DNA of 64,000 nt from Lithodes maja (lineage: Eukaryota > Arthropoda > Malacostraca > Decapoda > Lithodidae), in the NCBI GenBank assembly GCA_037953745.1, contig JBAKBP010007593.1, forward strand, positions 34,383 through 98,382. The letters run 5' to 3'. A model generated the notes under the pieces. That model was not told the DNA's origin and did no database searches. It saw only the letters and a list, made by a program, of their open reading frames with translations. The first letter of the stretch is position 1. Every line of letters begins with the position of its first letter. Below are positions 45,884-57,600 of the stretch, in pieces. The position numbers were made by a program, and so were the translations under genes.

Positions 45884-46431
45884 ACCATTGAGCCGAACCA
45901 GTAAATTATGCTGCACAATACCGTCTGAGCTCCCTTAAAAAAAACCAATATGCGAATTTCTGAATGCAACTGCACATTCAGGGATGACGTTAGCGCTACA
46001 AACAGCTATAAACAAAGCAGTGTCGAAGCAAACCGAAACAGTACAGTATGCTTCCGGTGTGCCCAATGCTTCTGTTGCTTCACTCACACAGTTCGAAGCT
46101 TCACATATATAGGTATGTTCATTTTTGTGATTCTCTTGGTCTTAATTTATAAGCCAATGGGTTGATATTTATTGATATCAACATATAATTTTGGTTAGGA
46201 AATGGAATATACTGTATAGAAGACAGGGAACTTAAAGCATAGATAGTAAGATACGATTACAAATTTGAATCATTGTAATTATGGCACTACTTTCCGTGCA
46301 GTATATGTGTATTATTCCGCGAGAGACTGCCGGGGAGAGGACTCCGAGAGGCTAGTGACTACAGAGATCAGTTGACGCCGTGCCGGAGAGTTTGCGTTGT
46401 TTGTGTGCCGATTTGACGTAACAGTAACTAA

Positions 46432-46796
46432 TTAAGGCGGTAGTACTCGATTTTTGGGGTCTATTTATGTTTATATTCCTTTATCTTATGGTTTCCTTGC
46501 TATACTAGACCTCCATCAAGCTTTAAAAAAAACCCTTTCAAGATAAATTTGTACATTTTTCGGTAGAACAATGTCCCGGCCGTAGGCCGATTCTTTCTAA
46601 AATTACAGGCTCGCTATCGCTCGCCAGGAAACAATCGACACCTAAATGGCACGAAAGGTCTTAATATTGACTAAGTAATGGGGCGAAAGGTCTCAAAATC
46701 GCCAAACTAACGGAACAAACGTCTTAAAATCTCAAAACAAATGTGCTAAACATGAGGGAGAAGGGGGTCCAGAAAAAGCGAGTACTACCCCCTTAA
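46432..46796 (+). mobile_element. TTAA-type MITE, complete copy
   Basis: A 365-bp element bounded by TTAA at both ends, with terminal inverted repeats (TTAAGGCGGTAGTACTCG and, at the far end, CGAGTACTACCCCCTTAA). The interior includes an imperfect GGCCGTAGGCCG palindrome and GCTCGCTATCGCTCGCC. TTAA targeting is typical of piggyBac-type transposases, so this is probably a non-autonomous piggyBac-like element; no transposase is present. Confidence 0.75.
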
Positions 46797-47269
46797 ATAA
46801 CGTCAATTGATTACTGCTTCCTATCCATAATCAGTGTTTGAGTGATGTGACCGTAATTACAGGTGTGACAATCCCACAGGAAGATAATTCGAAGGCCGGC
46901 TAACCACACACAACCATTGCTATAGTCTATTCGCTGTAAGTAGGCGAGAAATGTTGACCTCTAACCTCTGTAACTCAAACACGACTTGAGTAATCGAGCT
47001 AATATTTCTACCATTTGGGAAGAGTCAGTCAAGGAATAGATGTGGATATTTACAGGCATTTTACAGCCAATTTGCTCAAGCCCTTTTTGAGTTACAGAGG
47101 TTAGAGGAGCAATAGCGCCATAGATCTTGTGCAGTTCATCTATTCAATAAACCCTTCCACAGCCGGACGCTACGATGTGAATTCGAGATCGAGGCAGCAT
47201 CCTTGACACCTATTCCAAGCTAGCAGGTAGGTCTACAGTTAATTTTCGGTAAATTTCAATAAGTGCACC
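46797..47269. other. No gene recognised
   Basis: A plain mixed-composition sequence. Two short related passages, at 46960-46985 and 47078-47107, contain GAGGTTAGAG-like words in opposite orientation (an inverted pair around CTGTAACTCAAA). Nothing else is seen. Confidence 0.4.
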
Positions 47270-48478
47270 ACCATGAGTTTTTATTAGTCTTGTCTTGTCT
47301 TGTCAGGGGGACCCGCAGAGGGCTGCTCTCGGGCAGCATGATATTCGGGGGTTGTGCAGGGGAACTAGGAGCAAGGGATAGGATCGGGTCAAGGATTAGG
47401 GAGATAATGATTAGTGATCCTATTTCTAAAGGAATCAAGAGTGGGGCTATTAACTATGTGAGATGGGAGGTGATTCCACTCTTGGATGCTGCGGGGAAAA
47501 AATGAATGTCTGAATATGTCCGTGCTTGCCTTAAATGTGTGGTATTTTAAGTTGTGGCTGCGTCTTGTAAATTGTATGTTTGTAGGGTGTAAATATGTAT
47601 TTTTGTCTATGACCACTAGATTTTTTGTGATTTTGTCTAACATTTGTTGTCTGTGTATTTGTCTTCTTGTTACAAGGGGGTCTAGTTTAATGTCTTGTTT
47701 GAGCAAAGTGACTGATGTAGTATGTCTGTAATCACGTCTGATCCATCTTGCAGCTTTGTTTTGTATGGACTCTAATTTATTGATATTATTGTGAGTGTGT
47801 GGTTCCCAGACGGTGTCGCACTATTCTAGGTGTGGCCGAACTAATGATTTAAAAGTTTGAATTTTTATGTTTGCGTTACACCTTGTGAGATTCCTGAGAA
47901 GGAAGCCCAGGGCCCTATTAGCCTTTGCTCTGACGCTGCTCGTGTGTGTGGTCCACCTCATGTCCGCTGAGATGTGGACCCCCAAATATTTGTGGGAGGG
48001 AACAGTATCTAAAGGAGTACAGTATTGTGAAGTTTGTAAGGGAATGGGATGGTTTTATTGAAACGGGTGAAGCAAATATGGTGGCACTTGTCAGGTCTGA
48101 ATGTCATCTGCCACTTGGCTTCCCACTGTTCAAGCGCAGTTAAGTCTTCTTGTAGTCGGAGGCAATCGTCCCTATTATAATTGGTCGATAAATTAAGCTA
48201 TCGTCTGCAAAAAGTCTAGTAGTAGAAGTAAGAGATAGTGGAAGGTCATTATTATATGAAAGGAAAAGTAGGGGGCCCAAGACGGTGTCCTGTGGGACCC
48301 CAGAAGTTACAGATACAGAAGAAGAATGACAGCCTTCGAGAACAACACGTTGCTCACGATTAGTTAGGAAAGTCTTAAGCCAGTGAAGAAATGGTTCTCG
48401 GATGCCATAATAGTCTAATTTTGCTAAAAGTCTCTGGTGCGGGACTTTGTCGAAGGCTTTGGCGAAGTCAAGTACTAT

Positions 48479-48511
<33 letters not shown>

Positions 48512-50140
48512 TTTATTCAGTTAGCAATTTACAGAGTTGGTACCACATAGTATGTTACAAATATGACATGTACCAGCCTTGCATAATTCCAACTAACGAT
48601 AGCCCAATAAGGCCGTTAGGCGTATTTCCATTGGGGTCCTTGTGGGATTAGGTTAGCTGGGGAAATGGGGAGGATAAAGAAATAGATACTTTAGAGAAAG
48701 TATTGCTAGGGGGTTATTTTAAGATACCTTACATCTTATAGTAAATATCAGTAATCCGTAATCAGTAATCATTTCAGTTTGGTTTGTCTATCTCTTATGT
48801 CGCATTTAGTAGTAGACATAAGCTTGGTGCTCCCTTCTCGCAGCTGTCCGGTTCAGGTGTTCCTTCAGGCTACGTCTGAAGGAATACAGTGTTCTCTTTT
48901 CACGGACTGACTGGGGTAGGTCGTTCCAGTCTTTGAAGGCAGTGAAGAAGAATGTTTGCTTACCCTGTCCTTGAATTCTCGGGACCTTAAAATTAAACAT
49001 CCTGTTTCTTGTATTATGTCCACTCCTCTCATTTGCTTTAACAAAATCATTCTTTAGATACTCTGGAGCTCTGTCATAGAAAATTTTGAAGGCATTAGTG
49101 AGCCTGATTTGTTTGGCCCTGTCAGAGACATTGAGCATACCTAGTGACTGAAGTTGTTCCTGGCCAACATGTGATCTGGGTCCTAGGTTCAGCATGAACC
49201 TAACCATTTTATTTTGAGTGACCTGAAGTTTGTGCTGTGCTGATTTAGATGATGCAGAGTACCAGGATGACACAGAATAGTCAAAATGACATTGAACAAG
49301 TGCTTGGCAGAGGGTCTTTTTGGTCGCCGCGGGCAAGCATCCCACCTGTCTATACAGGTATTTTATACGTGCTCTACACTTGCTCAGGATAGATTCCAAA
49401 ATGGTTTCACCTGACAAACTCGCGTCCAGTTTTAGTCCGAGATATTTAACTTGTGACACTGTTGTTATAGGAATATCATTACAGTTGACCGAGAAGCCCA
49501 CAATGTCTTTCAGTTTGCGTTTTGTTCCACATAAGATGGCTTCCGTCTTGCCCAGGTGAAGAGATAGTCTATTGTCCACTAGCCATTCTCTACATGATTC
49601 TAGTTTTTTGGAAAGTGAAGCGGCAATACTTATTGGGTCTTTTCCTGAAGGCGTCTGCTTGTCTAATTTTGGGGTCATTAAGGGATCGGGAAATGTAGTG
49701 TATGGTCACTAGTAGCTGAGTTTCGCACGACCTCTTAGGTCGAAAGCCGTGCTGTGCGTCAGTAAGTATATTTAACCTATCCAGATGGTCCATAATATGT
49801 CAGTGGAGGATATGTTCTAAAATTTTGCAGGGAACTGAGGTAATTGAAATGGGTCTATAGTTGACAGGGAGGGTTCTGTCTCCGGATTTGAAAATTTGTG
49901 TCACGTTCGCCAAAATCCAGTCATTAGGAAGTTCTCTGGTGTCTAGAGTCTGCGAGAATATAACCTGCAGGATAGGAACAAGAATGGTAGCATTCCCCTT
50001 AAGTATCCTGCAGGGTATATTGTCTGGTCCAGCCGCTTTGTTACCGTCTACCTCAGATAATTCATAGTGTGTAATTGTATTAGCTATCCCTTTATGATAG
50101 TCGTTTGTATGATACTTTAAAAAGAAAAAAAGTACCACCA
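47270..50140 (-). mobile_element. Non-LTR retrotransposon (outer), decayed, split by a nested element
   Basis: Minus-strand RT pieces: 50138-49800 (GPDNIPCRILK, YRPISITSVPCKILE), 49793-49650 (DAQHGFRPKRSC), then after the nested insertion about 48475-48200 (LDFAKAFDKVPHQRLLAKL, GVPQDTVLGPLLF, FADD) and a C-terminal piece ending at 47389. The gene is broken by several frameshifts. The catalytic FADD is readable near 48200. The 3' end has a (GACAA)n-like tail (47284-47305). The start near 50140 is truncated; endonuclease sequence is not seen. Confidence 0.8.
48478..49646 (-). mobile_element. Nested 5'-truncated copy of the 2A-type retrotransposon
   Basis: It matches 25350-26515 closely: the C-terminal RT domain (frame 49678-48806, from SGKDPISIAASLS onward), the 3' UTR and the (TTA)n tail, reversed. 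It interrupts the outer element inside the RT, between DAQHGFRPKRSC and DFAKAFDKVP. Only a few residue differences from the copy at 22375-26190 are visible, so both insertions are young. Confidence 0.85.
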
Positions 50141-50690
50141 GATCCCATAAAAGTTTACAGTATTTTTTTTTTTTTTCATGGCCTCAGGTGTTGTATTCTT
50201 ACCGGACATTCTTACCATACCTGGCTGCCTACCCCATTTATTCAGCAGTCACGTTCAAAGAGAAAACATGACAAAGGAGGTACAAGAGGGGCAGCCCAGA
50301 TCTGCTGGAACGCCAGCATAATGCAAGAACAGCAGCTAGTCAAAGATAAGACAAGGCAAAAGAGGCTGAGTTATGTGCCACTCCAGTAAATAAGGTAATT
50401 CAAGATGTATGTACCGGTATATTGAGAGATAGATATATACATAGATAGATAGATATACCGTAGATAGATAGAATTTTACTTCTTACGTTTGTTTACAACA
50501 CCCTAGGGCCTAGCCTAGGCCATGAGCAATATATACGAATGTTTACCCCCAAATTATAATACATCCAGTGGTACGTTTTCTCTTAGAGCTTCATAGAAAA
50601 CTACTACCATAAAGGGGTAGCTAAGATAATTACACACTTAGCTCTCTTGTCACGATAACACATTATTTATTTCTCAAAGTATATATATAT

Positions 50691-50782
<92 letters not shown>

Positions 50783-51099
50783 TATATTAAGACCTTTACT
50801 GACAAGTTTTACTCACCTCACCCCTGGGGGATCATGGAAGTAGCTGAGTCATTACAAAAGGGGTTTAGTTTAGCCAGGGAAGGGTTTCTTCTATTTTCTC
50901 GTCATGCTACTTCTACCCGGGACTAGACTATACCTAGAAACCTCCAGCTGATTCATAGGTAGCACATTATTCTGCCCTCTTCTTCGTTTCATCAGCCAAG
51001 ACTTTAACTCTTTTTGTTCTGTTCTCTTCTTTCTTCTCTATCCTTTTCTCCATTCCTCTCTTATCAAGTTTGCTTGCAACTCCTTGTCCAATAGGGCCA
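50141..51099. other. Non-coding region with (TA)n/(GA)n microsatellite
   Basis: A poly-T at 50163-50176, loose (GATA)n near 50424-50470, and (TA)n at 50697-50763 followed by (GA)n at 50764-50782. No gene is seen. Confidence 0.5.
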
Positions 51100-51540
51100 A
51101 TAATTTCGAAGCCTGGGCATTAATTTGGAGTATTCCTCATTGAATTATGCAATCCCTTTCCCAGTAAGGTGTTGCAGTCTGTTGCGGTTATAAAAGACAT
51201 TATATGATGCTTTTGATCACATGACGGCATTCAGGCACTCATTTGCATTTTGAGTAAGAACAGTACAACGTGATAGGAGCACATCAGTGGCGAGTCTTTT
51301 ATAGAGTTCACATAGATCATCCTTGATTTGGGGATGGTGCACATGTACAGCATGGCTGCCAACAGGACCCTTCACATGTTTCCCTTCTACAACGATTTTG
51401 TTGTAAAAGCACCATGAAGTGAGGCCATTCAAGGCACAGATGATGGCGAGGGTTCTCATCAGTGCTTGTACAGTGCTCTAAACTTGCATAAATGGCACGC
51501 TTCATTGCTGCAATGTGGCCCTTGTTGTTTATTATGGCGT
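51100..51540 (-). pseudogene. Remnant of a Mutator-like transposase gene
   Basis: Minus-strand fragments in two frames read GLTSWCFYNK, then DDLCELYKRLATDVLLSRC and TQNANECLNAVM, followed by a stop and the continuation SKASYNVFY. This order (SWC-x-Y, LY+RL, LL-RC, TQN-NE-L) matches the C-terminal part of a Mutator-like transposase-domain family widespread in arthropod and cnidarian genomes, recalled from general knowledge. Stop codons and at least one frameshift make it non-functional. The N-terminal region and catalytic core are absent. Confidence 0.5.
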
Positions 51541-51559
51541 AGGCTACCTGTAGTAATCC

Positions 51560-51907
51560 TGCAGTCTCCTTTATTTACTAATTTATTTATTTTTAGTTTC
51601 CTCACTAGACCTCCATCAAACTTTAAAAAACCCCCCCTAGACCCCCTTTCAAGAAAAATTTGTACATTTATCGGTAGAAAAATATGCCAGCCGAAGGCCG
51701 GTTCCTTCTATAATTAGAGGCTCGCTATCGCTCGCCAGGAAAAAATAGACACCCAAAGGGCACGAAAGGTCTTAATATTGATAACAAACTGAGGCGAAAG
51801 GTCTCAAAATCGCCAAACTAACGAAACGAACGTCTTAATACTTCAAAACTAATATGCTATACATGAGGGAGAAGGGCGTCCAGAAAAAGTGATTACCACT
51901 CCCTTAA
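51560..51907 (+). mobile_element. TTAA-type MITE copy
   Basis: It shares the family interior (AGACCTCCATCAAACTTTAAAA, CCGAAGGCCGG, GCTCGCTATCGCTCGCCAGG, AAACATGAGGGAGAA-like) and ends at TTAA 51904-51907. The left terminus is diverged. Confidence 0.65.
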
Positions 51908-52322
51908 CAAAACGAGAAGGAATATTCATACAAGTTTTAGAAATCATTATTTTATATATCATAAATACAATATAATTTCTGCAGTAAATCACTTGTACTG
52001 AAGACTTATAACTTAAACGATACATAAAGTACACAATGTACACAGCACTTTGAGAGGTAATGCCCGACCTTGAGGCCAGCCAAACAGCCTTAGTCACCTG
52101 AAAAAATCTATCAAATACTCCAAAATAATAATATAGTTTCACGCCTCCAGAACATTTACATATCACAAGGTTGCGTTGAGTCGCCGCCGCCGCCCCGACC
52201 CGTATCTCGCGGGAGCACAGCAGTCGGGGCGCACAGTTGGGGAAGAAGCTATCCGGTCCATCCTTATGTCCGCGTGTATCAACCCTGAGACGATTGCACC
52301 GGTGAATCTTACGGCCGTATTC
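51908..52322. other. Unique sequence with a GC-rich patch
   Basis: AT-rich to about 52160, then a GC-rich patch (52174-52310) with CGCCGCCGCCGCC and several CpG. No open frame of note; it might be a promoter or exon of an unseen gene, but nothing supports that directly. Confidence 0.35.
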
Positions 52323-52689
52323 TTAAGGGGGTAGTGCTTGGGTTTGGTCTATATATTTATTTATTCATTTATTTTTGAGTTTCCTCGCTAGACCTCCATC
52401 AGGCTTAGAAAAACTGTCCCTAGACCCACTTTCAAGATAAATTTGTAAATTTTTCGGTAGAAAAATGTTCTGGCCGAAGGCCGGTTCCTTCTAAAATTAG
52501 AGGCTCGCTGCCGCTCGCCAAGAAAAAATCGACACCTAAAGGGCACGAAAGGTCTTAATATTAACATAAAAATGAGGCGAAAGGTCTCAAAATCGCCAAA
52601 CTAACGGAACAAACTTCTTAAAACCTCAAAACTAATGTGCTAAACATGAGGGAGAAGGGGGTCCATAAAAATGAGTACTACCCCCTTAA
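52323..52689 (+). mobile_element. TTAA-type MITE, complete copy
   Basis: A 367-bp element with TTAA at both ends and terminal inverted repeats (TTAAGGGGGTAGTGCT and AGTACTACCCCCTTAA). The interior is as in the copy at 46432-46796, including GGCCGAAGGCCGG. No coding capacity. Confidence 0.8.
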
Positions 52690-54209
52690 ACGTGTGTGAA
52701 AGGTGTTGTTTATGCCGTGTTGAGCTAATACTAAGGAACTGGGTACTAATTTATGGAAAGCAACTGGATAAAGGCCTATTTTTTTAAAGACTTGGGTTTT
52801 TTTCTAGTTATTTCGTTAATCAGTGTGTCGTGTTTCACTAAAGTAAAGTCTAAGAATGTGTTCATTAAACTACAGACCAAGTTAGACTGTTGTATGTTGA
52901 TGTGCACAGCGGCATATGTATTATTTATTTAATACGAAATAAAGTTGGATTGATAACTAAATCGTATCGTCTCTTAATTCACCATTTCGCGTTTCAATTG
53001 GGTTCATACACGGGCCGGACTAACGGAGCACATCTTTCCCGAGCTGTTTCTGGCATCGACCTGACCAGTTTATCACTTAGCTTGAGGAAGGGTTCGATTA
53101 TCTACAGTTGTATGGCATCATAAATACAGGGAGATGAGCAATGAGGGCGTCATGGCACCGAGGGGAGAAGGGGTCAATCATAAATTCATAATCAATCAAT
53201 TCATAGATCAATCATATACAATCAAGGTATATACAGTTAAGGGGTGAGAGGGGGGGCCATGGTCTAGACTCTCGCCCCCCTCGACGCTACACCCCACTCC
53301 TCTATAGTGAAATATTATCAAACATGGGATACTTCTGCTTAATGTCATCCGATGCACACTCATTACTTTTCAAAATTCGAAGCGTCTACATCAGTATGAT
53401 CAGATACACATTCTTTTTTTTATCTTATTTTGTCATAGGTATATATGGTATTTTGATAGCTTTTAGATATACAGTATATGTAGCTATGCACAAATCTTTC
53501 TAGTAATTATTTACGTCACTAAATCCTCCAAGGATAATCTAAAATATTTTGCAGTAATGTCTTTGGTTTAACTAAGTTTACAATTTGTTTTTCTATGCCC
53601 TAATCGGAGTGAGTTCTGATATACAAAGGCAGTAATTATTATCAAAACCTTACATTTCACATTAATTAGAATAATTTATATTAACTAGCTTCTTTTCCTC
53701 ATCTTCATTTTGTTCTTACACGTCAAAAGCTTCATGGTAGGAAAATAAGTGAATTATCAGTTCAATTTGACACAAACTATTGATATATCAGCAACTTCAG
53801 AACTTTTCCATCAACAAAAGAACTTGGAATTTATGAAAGCTCTCCGTGCTTCAGTTTAAGAGGTAATGAACCAGTACATTAGATTGCGGGAATGGGACTG
53901 GTTTCTCTTGGAACGTAGGGCTTAGTGGTCCTTCTTCTCCGAGGTGTGGCTTGAATTTGCATCTGCCCCTTTGCGAGGCTAGTTCAGTGGTGGGAGCGTG
54001 AGGGAGCGAGCGAGAGAGAGAGCGAGAGGGAGGGCGGGTGGAGTGATCTATGTACAGGACGCTAGTGTAGCGCACGTGACCTGTCCCACGATCGTACTAC
54101 CTGCGACGCTAGAGAGAAAACAAGGCCTCCTCAGCCATCTTCTTCCATCGTGGGTCCTCGCTGGAGTGTTGTAGCTCAGGCCAGTGTGGAGGATTGAGGA
54201 GGAGGACAG
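52690..54209. other. No gene recognised
   Basis: Mostly unique sequence. A hairpin-forming stretch lies near 53250-53285 (GAGAGGGGGGGCC ... CTCTCGCCCCCC). GC rises towards 54000-54180 with (GA)n-like words at 54011-54035. Frames here are short. The part nearest 54600 may be the 3' UTR of the otopetrin gene. Confidence 0.4.
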
Positions 54210-54545
54210 CAAGGGAAGGATTGAGGGATAGGAAGGTTGGAAGGGACTGGAGTTGAATAGGAGGTAACAAAGTGTAGGAGGAAGGATTGAGGGGTAGGAA
54301 GGTTGGAAGGGACTGTAGTTGAATAGGAGGTAACAAAGTGTAGGAGGAAGGATTGAGGGATAGGAAGGTTGGAAGGGACTGTAGTTGAATAGGAGGTAAC
54401 AAAGTGTAGGAGGAAGGATTGAGGGATAGGAAGGTTGGAAGGGACTGTAGTTGAATAGGAGGTAACAAAGTGTAGGAGGAAGGATTGAGGGATAGGAAGG
54501 TTGGAAGGGACTGTAGTTGAATAGGAGGTAATAAAGTGTAGGAGA
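54210..54545. repeat. 66-bp minisatellite beside the otopetrin stop codon
   Basis: About five tandem units of 66-67 bp, marked by GGATTGAGGGATAGGAAGG and GAATAGGAGGTAACAAAG, near-identical. Because 66 is a multiple of three, all frames stay open and give artefact proteins with a 22-residue period. It begins about 90 bp past the otopetrin stop, so probably lies in the 3' UTR. Confidence 0.9.
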
Positions 54546-54634
54546 CAGGATGGGAGTGATGTAAAGGAAGCGACGCAGGTAATCACAGGACATTTAAGTG
54601 GAGCCTCGTAGGAGAAGAACAAGGGAGGCTCTTC

Positions 54635-57600
54635 TTAGTGTGACTCTTCCGCCTCATAGGAAGCCTTCCACATATCAGCCAGACACACGGAGGAGTGGAA
54701 GCGGTAAAAGAGCGCTAGCGGCAACGTCAAATGTGAAAGTAGAGTCCACAGTTCCTGAAAGCAAAAACAATAATTTTGTCAGATTAAATATGTTATGTGG
54801 TGATTTTCAGTGTTACTGCAAAATATAATTATCATGCTCATAAACCGTACTTAATGTATTGTAAGTGGTGTCTTTTTGTTTGCAAAATTTAATGTCTAGT
54901 ATATTTTTAGTGAGAAGAAATGGTACATTATCTTAGGCTAGTATTGCTGATGTTGAATACATTTTTCTTGTAGTGACTGAATATGACCCAGTTATTTATA
55001 ATAATATATAGAAAAGCTATAGCTTCTTACCTTGCCATAAAATTCATAGTTTGGAGAGTTGCCCTCAGAGCTCTTAATCTCGAAGGTTTGAAGAAGCCAC
55101 ATAGCCACGTTGGTGACGACGAGGTAAGTAATGACCTCTCGTCCGGGCTTCTTGTGCTGCAACGTTGAGGAGTTGGAGCATCGCCTTAGTCCGTCGCAAA
55201 TCAGGGTTGTCTGGAGGATGACTTGAGACACTTGCAGAATGGATACAGCCACGGAGAGGTAGTTATTGTCGTTGATGGAGGGCACCATGCTCAGGAAGGC
55301 ATACAAGAAGATACAAGGAAGGCATACATAGAGAAGAATATCATCTACAGAACTGACCCCTTGCTTGATGACATCCAGCACTCGTATCGAGTTATAAGAG
55401 ATGAAGGCGGTGATCAACATACACGTCAGTAGGATGATCTCACTGAGACTGTTTACAATAGAGCCCAGATCCTTGGTTCCTTCAGATGCTGAGAAGATGA
55501 AGTACAGAATGATGGAGATGACTGTAGCCACGGTCATGAGAAGACCAGCAAAGAGACCACGGTTGGAGGCGTGGCAGTCGACATAGATGATGAGGTTAGA
55601 TGTTAGGGTTCGGCTGTTGTCCTCCTCATAGGTTACTTCTACTGAAGGGATGTGAGTGTGACGCTCAAACTTGCCGATGTTCTCCCATAGCAAGATCCAT
55701 AGACCCACCATAAGGATGTTAAATTCAATACTGAAGGGGTAAAGATATGGCGTCGTGGTGTTAATCATGTCGGATAGTTCAGTGTCCTTCTTACACCCAT
55801 AGTTGATAGACCAAGTCGAGACTGCTGAGGAGGCTAGCTTCCTACCAGCATAACTAAGCATGTCCTCATCTTCCATCTCCTCTGAGTCATCATCTTCAGA
55901 CATCTTCAACATGGCTGCTTTGGGATAAGGTTCTGATGAACTGCCAATGTCATCGTAATCTTTTTTCTTCATGAAGATGGCTTGTAGAGTTTCCTGGAGG
56001 ATAGTGTAGACCCAGAAGCAAAGTGAGGAACCTATGCAGTGCATGATGCCAAATTTGGCTAGGGCAAGGCGTCGGTTGATAATTAGCTGTAAAAGAAGAA
56101 AAAACGTAAATTAGTTCCATATTACCGGTACTTCACCATAAGGTATATTATAGAATAATATGATATTATATATAGTGCATATTTTTTACAAATAGGCCTA
56201 TACAACTTTGTTACCCTTGGCCCTTTCACTATGGGTGATTTTTTAAATTTAATTGTTGTTATATTTAAATGATTTGATGTAGTTTAGGAAGATTCTGAAT
56301 GAGTAAACAATCTAATTGTGATAGTTCATACACTTTAATTTCTACAGATAATTTCTAAGATGAATAAAACATGTTTAATATTAACCAGAATAAACTATAA
56401 AACGTCTCCCCATATTACAGAATATAAAACACGTCCCAAAACTTACATTGGAGTATTTGAAGATAAAGAAGAGCTGATAGAAGGCATAGACTGGCATGAG
56501 GACGGACATGACGACGTCGGTGGTACACGTGCAGTCGTCATAGGCCTCATCATCCTCGGTCAGGTACAAGATCTTTTGACCCAAGTTCAGCCCTGTGTGA
56601 ATGAGGTACCCCAAGCAGAACACTGTAGGAACAAGGAAGAACTTTGGTTAGGTCTACTTTCAGTGCAACTTTATGCATAAGAATGATTTAATGTCCTATG
56701 TTGAAATCAATGGAATCAAGAATGCATAGGGCACTCTTTCTTTCCAATGTATGTATTTGATTTATGAAATTCTTTCATAATTTTAGTAATTGTTATAAAC
56801 TACTACATTATGGTAAACTCACAAGCACTGAAATGACGATGTGAATTACTATGAATGACAGTCGTACTTACCAGTGGCACCAATCTTGAGGTAGAGTGAG
56901 CCTCCATGCCTGCCGGAGGTGAAGCCGTAGTGCTGAGGGATGGTACGAGGGGCTTCTGGTACGTTGAATCTTAGTTGGTACTGTCCGTCACCTGTGGGTT
57001 CCAGCTGCACCTGATCGTCTTTGTTATCTTGTCTAATTTTGGCCTCGTCTAATGCACGGGAGATGAGACTGACGTAGCGGCGCACATCCAAATGAACCGA
57101 GAAGAGCCATAATAACTGAACCACGATGAGGAACACGTTGAATCCCTCAGCCATTGCAGAATCATGGCCACTGAAGGTATCGGCCAAGTAGATGACAAGA
57201 CCAAGTGTCACTAAGAATACTGCATAGATGATGCTCATGTTGTTAGTCAAGGTTTCCTGGAACCATGTCTGCTTCTCTCCCTCTTCTGAAGGCTGAGGTA
57301 TATCATGATTGTGGGGATCGACATGGGTAATGGCATTTGAATCGTTGCTGTGGCTGTGGTTTTGGATATGTTGACCATCCCTCACCTGGACTCCTACGCC
57401 GGTTGGTGCGGTTTGTTGAGCTTGCATTGGTTGATAAGTAGGAGCATGGTTGTAACCTACTTCACTGTAGATGGATTGACTGTCGTTATGAAGGTTGGGG
57501 TACATGTTGGGTACTTGTTGCTGTCCCGTCAGTGATACCATAGACACTGACCGACCACTACTGCTGCTGGGACCGGCTGTTAATCCTGGCATGGGTGGCG

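Noticed and set aside
54048..54622. Three overlapping minus-strand frames of 119-181 codons
   Set aside because: They are all generated by the 66-bp minisatellite, whose period keeps every frame open.
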